A DNA stretch of 64,000 nt from Oscheius tipulae. Its lineage: Eukaryota; Nematoda; Chromadorea; Rhabditida; Rhabditidae. The first letter of the stretch is position 1. Each line of letters starts with the position of its first letter. The stretch is from NCBI GenBank assembly GCA_037178975.1, contig JASJZH010000006.1, positions 4,588,001-4,652,000 of the forward strand, written 5' to 3'. Below the pieces are notes generated by a model. That model was not told the origin of the DNA. It did not search any database and worked only from the letters and a program-made list of their open reading frames with translations. Shown piece by piece: positions 45,745 through 55,982 of the stretch. A program made the translations under genes and the position numbers.

Positions 45745-46405
45745 ATGGTGAGTGACGCATAACCGGAAGTGATTCATTCTGTGTCCTTCAAACTGTCATA
45801 AAAATCTTTTTGTAGGGTACACCATATCATACTCAGCATCACTATCCGTATCCTCCAAAAGAGCACTGCTGTTGTGTGGGGATTGCTTCTCAGCTTAATG
45901 TGGGTTTTACATTTTGCTAAAACAGTCAGAATATAAAACTACCGAGTCTTATAAAACGCTTCTATTGCTTCAGTTCATCGACCGAAGGATGGCCGCTATA
46001 CAGACAACAATCGAAAACATTGCCACACAACTCAAATGTTCACCAGGACCTCAACAGGTAAACTACAACCGTGATAATGACTATGCCTAGTGTTGTCAAA
46101 CATGTCATTTGTAAACAGCGTTATACTTAATAAGCAGACAAACAGATATCAATGTTTTCAGGCTATGCAGAGTAGCGGTTCAACGCAAGAGGCCATGGAG
46201 TCGGAAATTCCGCCTTTGGTAATCCCTCCGACCAGTCGCGAAAGAAAGCAACTCATTAAGCAAATGGAAGAGGTAAGCTTGTAACACTTAAAAGTTTTTA
46301 TGCTACCTTTAGGAGCTGGAAAAACGCAGGGAAGAAAACCGCCAGCATGAGGACCGCATCAGTGGTCTTCGAAGAGAGCTTGAGCAACTGAAAGAAAGAA
46401 ATTGA
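45745..46405 (+). CDS. Small coiled-coil protein with Cys-triplet N-terminus
   Basis: The first coding exon is only the ATG (45745-45747), followed by a GTGAGT donor. Exon 2 gives GTPYHTQHHYPYPPKEHCCC then VGIASQLN, with a His/Tyr/Pro-rich start and three adjacent Cys. Then come FIDRRMAAIQTTIENIATQL, a linker with EIPPLVIPPTSRERKQ, and a C-terminal charged coiled coil (EELEKRREENRQ ... LRRELEQLKERN). About 120 residues, with no signal peptide or TM segment. The CCC cluster could be a site of lipid modification (inference). Exon 2 and part of intron 1 are duplicated at 48576-48681. Confidence 0.65.
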
Positions 46406-47005
46406 AAAGCCTCGTAATCCTGGAAAAAACGTTCATATTGTTCATTCATTTATTGGAAAATACTTTCATTTCTGTACTTTGCATGAACAACAATGAAAGG
46501 AATGCATTCTTTTTTACTAGGCTTATGACTGTTCTTCTAGTCATACACCTTAAGGGTCTGACTCTGGACTGACACTCCGGGATCAATATTTAGATATGAA
46601 GCTGAAGTAATATAGACTATACTCTGCATCTGTATGTATAGGTAGAAGAATCATCACCATTGAAGACATCTTCTTTTTAGGTCTCTTCTTCCATCTGACC
46701 ACTCTTACACGAATTCAGAGCTCAATGCATAGCACTAAATGAGAGTAAAAATATGTATTTCACAATACGTACAGTAGCGAAAACTCGTTGTGTTCAGTTC
46801 CTGGGTATTTTTTCCCTCGCACGCAATCCTTTCAAAGCTGTTAATTTTAGCGCCTCCATAGTGACATTCTTTTACTTGTTTAAACATATTGACTTAAAAA
46901 TTTCATATTTGCACCATTTTCGCGTCCCTTTCATTATTTTCAAAAAATGCACTGCTGTTCTAGCAGCAGCTTTTGAGCATTTTTTTCTTTCAGAGTTTCT
47001 GGACG
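46406..47005. other. Intergenic region
   Basis: An open frame spans much of it (46753-47094 plus), but its sequence has no recognisable domain and its reading conflicts with the better-supported exon that starts at 47006. Confidence 0.4.
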
Positions 47006-48190
47006 ATGGGTTACGAACCATTTGTCGAAGGAGTAAAGAAGCCGTGGATCACACACGAGATCAAGTATGCTTTGCTTTTGGATATTCACAATGATATTCT
47101 GGCCATTCTGTTCAATGAAGCAGTCCGTATCCCAGAAGACCGGAAAACATAATCGTACATATGCTCGGAAAATGGCTGTCTTTTTAGTGCACGGTTAGTA
47201 TTATACTTTTTTCTCATATTCAGTATACATGATTCCAGGACTTGACCAGTTTCCAGATGAACGATTGCACATTGTCAAATGTTGATTCCTTCCCTGTTAC
47301 AGTAAACGGCCCGTTTGAGGTAGCATACTTTCCCATATACACAAGCTAATTGTTTCAGGCCACTGTATTTGTCGTGACAAGAAACTTGGAGCTGTACCCA
47401 GTTGACGCTGCAGGTTTTTATGGAGGAAAAGGATTAATTGATTTCAGATTTAAACTGAAGGTGAGTTAAGTATTCGAATTAGCTTGCAATCCTCCTGATT
47501 CAGCTGGAACAGGTCGTCACCTATACAATCGACAATAAAGAACTCCTTACATCCCTCCTACTACAACGTCAGTCAACTCAAACGCGGCCTCACAAGCAGC
47601 TGTACAATGTAAGAATTACGGACGAGAACACCCTGAATATATCGGTTGAGGTATGTCTATTTGGGACATTCTGTGGCTTTTAGGATGCGATTTTTCTGCT
47701 GATTCCCTACGACATGAATGACACAATGCGCATCAAGCACGTCTTCCTTGGATTTGCGAGAATTCTAAATGTTTTTATAATTTGAATTTTAGATGATCAT
47801 AAACCGTTAAAAACTGATGTATTTCTGCGTAGAGAAATCCGGTTTTTGAGGCAGTTCCGAGTTCGTATGCTCAAACTGTAGTTCCGAATGACTGACGAAA
47901 TTTATTCGAAGCAGGTAAACACCCTGGAACTAACGTGTTGGGAAGTAGTCTCCTTTCATGAATACTACTACTCGTACTTCGAAGTAGCATTCGTATCACT
48001 TTTAAGTTCCCTGTTAACGTTTATATGGTTCGTTGTTGATTTCGTTTGTTGTTATCTCCTTGTATGTCTATAATTACAAGTATGCCGTTTATCATTTACT
48101 TTTCAGACGTACCTCTTTTTAATAAAGTTTGAAAAGAAAAAGCCTTTCAGTGAACGAAAATCAAAAAATGATCAACCAAACAGTAAATAG
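47006..48190 (+). CDS. Hypothetical single-pass membrane protein
   Basis: The start MGYEPFVEGVKKPW lies 13 nt after a TTTCTTTCAG acceptor. Exons then give DLTSFQMNDCTLSNVDSF, ATVFVVTRNLELYPVDAAGF, LEQVVTYTIDNKELLTSLLL and DAIFLLIPYDMNDTMRIKH, all in one phase. A later exon has a strong TM segment (AFVSLLSSLLTFIWFVVDFV) followed by a Lys-rich tail (FEKKKPFSERKSKNDQPNSK). This reads as a luminal or extracellular domain plus one C-terminal TM. Whether the 5' and 3' parts (before and after about 47880) are one gene is uncertain. The 3' part could start on its own at ATG 47888. No family recognised. Confidence 0.45.
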
Positions 48191-49875
48191 GACTGAACCC
48201 TACAAGTTTGAGCGCTTTTAATTGAAATCATTGAGTTTGATGAAGAGCAATGTTTTCAGATGGGATAAAAGAAGGATATGAGCACAACGAAGGGTGTACT
48301 ACTGGAGCTAAAAGGACATTGATGACGTATAAGCACTTGCACTACTTTTAGGTCCTTATCAGGGTCGAATCCAAATTTAGAGACGCTACTGCTCGTAACT
48401 ATTGCACACATAAAAGAACTACGTAAAAGATCCTGGGAACAGTCAAACTCTGACGTAACCAATGAAGCTGTTTAGCATAAAACGTGGATAATGAAGGTTC
48501 CGCCTGCTTTCTATATAAACACACTCGGTGACAGTTTGGACACATTTTTTACAGTCCCCCACCTTCCAAGACACATGATTTATTCTGTGTCCTTCAAACT
48601 GTCATAAAAATCTTGTAGGGTACACCATATTATACTCAGCATCACTATCCGTATCCTCTAAAAGAGCACTGCTGTTGTGTGCCTTGTCTTTCCTCTGTTT
48701 TGATTACAAAGCTCCTGTGTTCTCCAAAAAGAAGGTTTTCACTCTCGTTTCCTACAAATTCATAGATGTATTACACAATAACTGTCTCATTGTTTTGTAG
48801 ATTGAACCTTCATTTCCAAAAAAGTCAAAAACGTACAGCAGAGAACCATTTCGTGCTACAAAATATATACGAGCGTTAAGTAGTAGTTGATGTTCAAATA
48901 AACTTGACGGTGAATATTTTTTCAGCAAGTAGACCCCCACTTTCTCACCCAAACAGAAACTGTTTTCTCTTCTCTATTCGGTCCACTCAATTTCGTGAGT
49001 CATTCCACAGTTCTTATCTCGGAGCCGAAATCATAAATAATTGTAGCAGGGTACGTACTATGACTCAAAAGCTGACCAATAGGCATTGTTATTATGTTCA
49101 TTGGAGTTTCGAACTATTACATGTATAAATGTTTGGCAAAGCACACGAGATAGTGACGCGAATCTTTGAATTACAAGAGGCTTAGAAGCCGCGGAATGCA
49201 TGAGTTGCACTTCCGAGTAGGTACTTATCGTGGAGGTTTGGAGTTTTACTTTTTGGAATTAGCGACTTATCTGAGAGTAATAAGTTTGGCTATTCTCTTC
49301 CAGTTGAATTTCAATGATTTAGTGGTTCTGTGCTCAACAGTCCTATATAACTATTTACTGTATCGATTCTCAAGCTTCAGTATCTATTAAACTGGAAGAT
49401 TTCCAATCAGTTCAACACCCTTGTCCGCTTTTTTTTGATGGCTAGAAAGAGTGTGTCTCTCTTTTCCAGAATTCTGACTCATGCTTGCCCGACCTTTCAC
49501 ACACAGGAGGATTAATAAACACATAATCTGTAATAATCCGACGCTTACAACGACTTTGCTGTTTCTTTTTGTCAAATATTAGTCATTCGTCAAACACCGA
49601 GTCAGTTCTGACTAGTCTTGATGAGCATTAAGATCACGTATATTAAGGGCGATCAGTGATAGCAACCGCATTCACCTCCCAGTTCTGAAAAATTTTCAAA
49701 AATTCCCGTAAATATGTGGAATACAAGTAGTTTTTTTTTAATCTTCAGACACCGTCCTAAGGTGTGGTCGACTTTTCTCACACTGTTATCAAAGATTTGG
49801 CACCTTCGTCAACTGCTCCACCCTTCAGTAGTTTTTAAACAAACTCTGTTTACAGAAACTCACGCCGTTACTACA
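48191..49875. other. Intergenic region with a partial gene duplication
   Basis: Apart from the copied exon at 48576-48681, I find no supported exon. A TATATAAACAC-like motif occurs near 48511, upstream of the copied exon. Confidence 0.45.
48576..48681 (+). pseudogene. Partial duplicate of intron 1/exon 2 of the coiled-coil gene
   Basis: This 106-bp stretch matches 45770-45878 with about four substitutions and a 3-nt gap. It keeps the intron sequence, the TTGTAG acceptor and the start of exon 2 (GTPYYTQHHYPYPLKEHCCC). Because intron is included, it arose by DNA duplication, not retroposition. Similarity ends right after the CCC codons and no ATG exon is present upstream, so it is probably not functional. 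It could serve as a 5' exon for the coiled-coil gene at 49876. Confidence 0.7.
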
Positions 49876-50107
49876 ATGTCTGATGATGCAGATATTGAGA
49901 GACTCCGCGAACTTGACAGGGTTTCACATTGTTTAATTAAAAACAAAATGATTACAGCAACGGAGGGAAGAAGAACGAAGAACGAAGGAGCTTGAAAAGG
50001 AAGCAGACCGTCTTCAGAAACAAATAGAGAAAGAAGAAAACGATCGAAAACGCCAAGAAGAAAGAGACGAAGAGAAAAGAAGACGCGACGAGGAAAAGAA
50101 CAAATAA
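49876..50107 (+). CDS. Small charged coiled-coil protein
   Basis: Two exons. MSDDADIERLRELDR is followed after a 38-nt intron by a highly charged helix (QRREEERRTKELEKEADRLQ ... EEKRRRDEEKNK). About 65 residues. No other domain is present. The composition resembles the C-terminal half of the coiled-coil protein at 45745, and the exon copied from that gene lies 1.2 kb upstream. The two may be parts of one diverged paralogue (inference). Low-complexity charged sequence limits any homology claim. Confidence 0.5.
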
Positions 50108-50762
50108 CAAGTAAAAGACCTCTAAAACACTGTTAACACATAATTTCAGAAGCCGTCCATGCTCCTGAGTGCTCAATTCCACGTCCTAATTACTCGTTTT
50201 CTACAGTATTATACACGTCTTCTTAAATGTCATGATATTCTTAAACAATGACAATCACTTTCGTCTGTACTTACATGTCTTTATCTTGGAATAAATTAAT
50301 CTTTCAAAGCACTCCAATTGTAATTGCGCTTCAATGTCACAATATTCACTACGGTTTCAAAGTGCGAAAAATGGAATTTTCACAAGCAGCAAAACGAATC
50401 TAATCAAAATACTGGTTAATGCAAACGATTTGTACAAAAATCTTCAAAATGTGTTCTGTGACAATCATAGAATCCGACTTTCATTATATTTGCGTTTGAC
50501 CGAAAGTGACCATTTGTTCCAACGCAATTACATAATTACACCCATTTTGGGGCGGCAAACGGACGGCGTTCAATCGCTCTTCCTATTTATGCCTTTTAAG
50601 GAGCGTACGACTTGTGATTCTGGTTGAAATTTGGACTATAAGCTTATTCTAAATTTAGTTTTTTTTAAATACATTCAATGCATCTAAGTTTCAAGCTTTT
50701 CCACCATCTTACTCCGCTTTTCGAAACTTTCTTATTAAATACGAAGTTCAGAGTAAGCAGAA
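50108..50762. other. Intergenic region
   Basis: Contains an AATAAA signal near 50290. A 97-codon frame (50334-50627) has no motif or splice partner. Confidence 0.45.
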
Positions 50763-53247
50763 ATGGCTGACTTCTCCTATCCGGGAGTCAGTTCTTTTTC
50801 TGAAGTTTCCGTCGGAGCTTACATGGAAAATCGACCGGCCAGTGGTCTCAACCTGACTCCCAAGAGAAGAGCCGTTACAGCATTGAACAGTCCGGCATCG
50901 GCCAATGGAAAGATCACTCCATGCAGAGACATCACCCCATTCAGAAGGTGAAACATAATAATTTAAGTGGTATTCCTTTTCTAGAGATTCGCAGGACACG
51001 ATTCCAATCTATTCTCGGGGATCAGCCAACGTTCAAGAAGTTCTTCCTCCTCCAACACTTTTTCCGGCTTCAAACGAGCATTTGTGTGAAGAGAAATGGT
51101 TCAACGCAGAGGTTTGTGGTGATAAAATTGTATTTTTCAAACAAATGTTTCAGATTCAACACAGAAAGCTAGTCAGTGGCTTGTGGACTGGAGCAGCCAC
51201 ATTTCTGATCCTGCTAGGAGCGTTTGTAGCCTTCCACTTTTCGTTCTGGTCGCCTATACGGTCTCTAACTAGTAAGTGCAGCTTGTTTTTTGTCAAGTGT
51301 TTGTTACAGGTCTTCTCCAAGCGTTCTTCTCTCCCAAACTTCATGCTCTGGCCTTCATTGCCGCATGCGTTTATGGAATAGTAGGATTCTTCCTTGCCTG
51401 TCTCATGGCTAGAGGTAATAATATTACTGGTTTCGCATACAAAAGAGTGTAGTGGATCAACAGAAACGCGCTGCTCTCTCACGTCTTGAGACGTGGATAT
51501 CGTTTTGCATCAATCTGTCGTTCTTCATCGTTGTCTTCTCCATAGGACTCGAAATGTTTTTCGACAAATCTCTTCTTACTAATGCGAAGTAGGCTCCATA
51601 TTTCAAAGGTTCAAACAATTTTTAGCGTTTTCAACTTTCTTTTCTGTGTTGGAACAGCGCTTTGTGCCGCAGTTAATGTTCTTAGTCATGATTACCAACT
51701 ACTTTTTGGTGGTCTCAAACTAAAGGTGGGTAGATTTCACCCATATTTTTTTTTATAAAATTGATTAGAGCGTCAACAAAAACACGCCTGGAAGCTTGAT
51801 CATAACCAACATTTCTCTGTCGGCCGAACAGTCACTTCGACAGGGTGTGAAAGTAATAGCCTGCACTGCTATCGCCTCCATTTTCCTTGGTAGGTTCTTT
51901 TTGCTTTTGAAATTGTAACTATATTTCAGTTCCTATCTTCTTCGGATTCTCTGGATGGCTATTCTTGTTCAATCTCAGTGGACATTATGCTCTCGTGACT
52001 TCTTTCACTGCTCAAATCTTGATTGGACACGTTTTGCATCGTATCATCAGGCAGAAAGTCCTCCAGGTAAATCTTTTCAATTATAATATCGTAAATTTTT
52101 TTTTTCAGCCAATGCAATTCCCGTTCCCTCCGCCGTACACCGTCACTCACCCCAGTGCTGAACAAAGAAGAAACATGTCGGACATGCTCCTATCCACTGA
52201 TCCACTTCTCAAGGTTTGAATACGAGTGAAAACGAACTTTTCTTTTACAGCTCTTTGCCTTGTTCGATCTTCGTTTCATAGCCTGGTTCGATATCAACAG
52301 ACGTGCAGATGCTTATGCTCTCAGTCAACCTGCTGGAAATCCAAAGAACTGGAAATCAATTTGTGGGCCGACTCTGGATATTCTCAACTTGATTAAGAGC
52401 AAGGTCGATGTAAGTTACAATATAAACAGTTCTTATGTTGATTATGAAGCAATCTCGGAATAAGGCAGCCGGAATCGATGACTCTATCGTAGAAGACAGC
52501 GACGAGGAAGAGTATCTCAATCGTAACATGCTCATGATGCCCCCGTCTGCTCGCGGACAACGTAAGATTGTAAACTTGACAGCACAAAATGCATTTCAGT
52601 GTTCTCGGCCAGAACTCGTAATCGCCATCAGACCGCATTGAAGCCTGCAAAGAAGACAGTTCAGTTTTCAAATCCTGCAGTTCCAGAGTGAGTCATTTTC
52701 GTCTCTTATCTTAGTCATCTTTGTGGTTTAGCAAAATAGCTAGATGGACATTGCACACTGAGGAGACCGGCTTACTTTCCAGACTAGAGGCAGAGATGGC
52801 CGTGCTTGCCATCGAAGGTGCGTTATCTCGACGCACTTGATCTCTATGACTGTTTAGCACTTGACATGTTCGTTATCAGTTCGTTCGGGGACGATCGTTA
52901 CGGAGTTGTTCAAAAAGATCTGGCTCCCATTGTGCGTGCCTTCATTGGTCTGCACAGCAGCATTGACCGGTACTTACGACTGAAAGGGGTAAGCAGAAGC
53001 TGGGAAAGAAAATAAAAAGCTTTTTTAGTTCTCGCAATCTGCCAGCGGTAATGAGGCTCTTATGCGTGGTGTTGAGGATGTACTGGTCTCTGCTGTAACT
53101 CGAATCGGCGAAAAATTCTCCACTTTCATCAGGTTTAACAGTTTTTTTTTGTTCAATTACAGGCATCTCTTTAGATCCATTGGCCTGACCAATGCTGAAT
53201 GGCGTCTCTTCGAATCCATTATGTCTCAGTCCTCCATCAACACTTAA
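50763..53247 (+). CDS. NDC1: Nucleoporin NDC1 (transmembrane ring of the nuclear pore)
   Basis: Fourteen or so exons in phase. The disordered N-terminus (MADFSYPGVSSF ... RDITPFRR) is followed by about six TM segments (GAATFLILLGAFVAFHFSF, ALAFIAACVYGIVGFFLACL, FCINLSFFIVVFSIGLEMFF, FLFCVGTALCAAVNVL, and a pair around ACTAIASIFLVPIFFGFSGW). The cytosolic part has the NDC1 signatures LFALFDLRFIAWF, YALSQPAGNPKNWKSI and, near the end, ALDMFVISSFGDDRYGVVQK followed by DLAPIV. These align with human SLSQPGGHPHNW and the DRFGVVQ region. NDC1 anchors the pore to the nuclear envelope and supports pore insertion. The N-terminal tail before TM1 is longer than in the human protein. Confidence 0.88.
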
Positions 53248-53751
53248 GTCGTCATCTTTGACCCAAAAGTGCTTTCTACAGGTTTTGCTTCTACGGTACT
53301 TTCTTGTTATAACTGGATCCAGTTTCAAAACGATCTTACTTTCCCTATTGTTATCTGCAACTACGGTTTGCACCGCTATTTAATCATAAACTATTGTTTA
53401 CCGGAATTCTGTCTTGTTAAAAAATTTGAATAGGCTGACACAATAATTACGGCTAAACCAAACTATGAGTATCTTGATGGATGGGTCATCCGTCAGCGAC
53501 AAGTTGCAGTTGTGCGTCCTCGGGTTGATACTATCACTTGCTGTCACATTGATTCTTCGGCATCGCTGTGTGTGTCTCAGCTATAGCGGATACCTTTTTA
53601 GCGACTGTCGGAAATAGTCATACGTAGATACTGGGTCTTTCCCGTCTCACCTTCAGTTTTTTTTCCTTTCGCCGCAAAATCATTTAATGCTCACCATTGA
53701 TTCACAATCTTCCAGACAGGTAGACCGCACCTTTGGTTTAGACGACTTGCC
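53248..53751. other. Intergenic region
   Basis: No supported exon; this is the promoter side of the Rh gene. A pyrimidine-rich stretch ending TTCCAG at about 53715 lies 37 nt before the ATG and could be a trans-splice site. Confidence 0.4.
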
Positions 53752-55560
53752 ATGTCGTCTATGCTCCAACAACGACAGTTTCCCTTATTAGCCTTACTAT
53801 TTCAACTTTCATTCCTTGTTCTATTCTCTATATTCTGTCGGTACATTGATCCTCTGGACGACAGTAGACGAATCTATTCCCATACTGACTATCCGTGTAA
53901 GTTTTTGGTCTTTTTGCCTAGCAGTAGTCCCCATGATAAAGGTTAAATCTTTGCAGTGTTCCAGGATGTTCATTTAATGATCTTCGTTGGTTTCGGCTTT
54001 CTCATGGCCTTCTTGAAAGTAATAGTTTTCTTCCTGTTTACCTTGTCACTCTCTAGAAATATGGGTTCTCTGCCGTTTCCGTCAATCTGTTGCTGTCAGC
54101 CTTTGTCATTCAATGGGCTATGCTAATGAGAGGCTTCCTTTCCAAGCAGTTCCAAGAAAAAGGCGTCTTCAGTATTGGAGTTCCCGAGCGAGTCATCCAC
54201 ATCTACCAAGTCATTTCCATTTAGAATGATCTGTGCCGACTGTTCATGCGCCGCTGTTTTGATCACAATGGGAGTTCTACTCGGAAAAATGACGCCGGCA
54301 CAGTTTTTGTTACTTGCCTTTTGTGAGACGACCATATCAGTTCTGGTCGAACATGTGATTTTCAACATATTTCATGTAAGGCTAACCGAATCAGAGCAAA
54401 TAGAAACAGGTTAATGATGGAGGCAGAAGCATGGCTGTGCACTTATTTGGAGCTTATTTTGGTCTCACAGCCTCAATTGTTGGACACAAGAAAAACGTGA
54501 TGGAAATGAATGAACAGGGGTCCATCAACCACTCTGACCTGTTCTCTATGATTGGTCAGAAAACAATATACGAGAAACAGAAAGTGTTTCAGGCACTCTC
54601 CTCTTGTGGGTCTTCTTTCCATCCTTTAATGCTGCAGTACAAGAACCCGGTAGAACAGTATGCAAAACTTCTGATCGTTACTTTAGAGGATGCTCGTCAC
54701 AGAGCCATCATGAATACGTATCTCGCCATGGCTAGTGGCACAGTTACAACATTCTTGTTGTCGTCTTGGCATGACAATTTGGGTCGTTTCAACATGATGC
54801 ATATTCAAAGCTCAACATTGGCCGGAGGAGTGGCTATCGGTAAATGTTTAGTTTTTTTTAACCTACCAATGTTCTCAAGGCTCCGCTGCAAATGCTGTGC
54901 TCTATCCTTCTCATGCTGTCATGTGCGGTATTGCTGGAAGTTTTGTATCCGTCCTCGGGCATGCTCATCTGACCGTGAGTTGAATCCGAAGCTTTTCAAT
55001 TGTTTTCAGCCTTACCTTGAAAAAAAGTTTCACATCTACGATACTTGCGGAGTCCACAATCTGCACGGAATTCCTGGGCTACTTTCTGGTTTTCTAAGCA
55101 TCATCTTTGCTCTCTTCTATGAATCTGACAGCTATGGAAAGACGTAAGCAAAGCTGTACTTTTTTGTAGTAGAGATTCGATTTAGATTGTATCATATTTA
55201 CCCTTATTATGAAGGCGGTCCAATGCAAGGAGACCGGAACAATATTACTCAAGCCATGTACCAGTTAGCTGGAATGGGTGTAGCACTTGGTGCAGCTATC
55301 ATCGGAGGTCTAGGAACAGGTAAATACAAATCAGGAGAGTTTACAGCTTATTAGGACTGTTGCTCCGGATACGACTCTGGAACTCGGTGGAAGACCCTCG
55401 TTTTCCTTATGGAGAAACAAATTACTACTCTCACGCGGACGCAAACTACCTCAGCAAGGTGAAACAAACCTTAGGCTAATCCCAATATTGTGTTACAGTA
55501 TCAACGCGCCCGAGAGCAAGAGCTTCTGGAAAGGCAGCAGCTCCAAGAAATCTATTAATG
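53752..55560 (+). CDS. rhr: Rh-family ammonium/CO2 channel
   Basis: Eleven or so exons. TM1 is FPLLALLFQLSFLVLFSIFC. FQDVHLMIFVGFGFLMAFLK and YGFSAVSVNLLLSAFVIQW follow, the latter matching the Rh GFSAxxxNLL signature. Further motifs are MAVHLFGAYFGLTAS, TLLLWVFFPSFNAADARHRA then INTYLAMA-type sequence, MHIQSSTLAGGVAIG, and DTCGVHNLHGIPG with the second pore histidine. The first pore His lies in AVHLFGAYFGL. The C-terminal tail is charged (YQRAREQELLERQQLQEIY). One intron begins GCGAGT (GC-AG), and another uses a TTTAGAG acceptor. Rh proteins pass ammonia, and possibly CO2, through the membrane as trimers. Confidence 0.93.
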
Positions 55561-55982
55561 CCGGTATGGAATTGGACTTATTTCTGTGCCATTTCACTTG
55601 TTCATTTGCTCACATATCTGGATGAAATGTTTCGGAATTGTATGTTGTGACTATATTTAGTTTCAGTTGCATTCAGACAATTTTTAGCTCGCGATGATCC
55701 GATTAATTTGGCTTTTAAGCTTTTTTGGGGGTTGCGCGATGAGCCGCATCAAATAATCGGTTGGAGTTGGCGCCTTAGGACAATGCTTGTCACTCAGCTC
55801 ACGACTGTTTGATATCTGCGTCTCCGAAATCTGAGTGCTCTAGACTCAGCACGCGACTCCATCAGCTATCACCGAACTGACCTCTGCGCACTCTCCACTT
55901 TTTATGCTATTTTGGCCTCTCGCGAAGGACTACAAAAGGCGGTCCGCCTCTTTCTCAGCATTCGGCTCAGACTGCTCACAAC
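55561..55982. other. Intergenic region
   Basis: 3' space of the Rh gene and promoter of the Thr-rich secreted protein. No exon seen. Confidence 0.45.
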
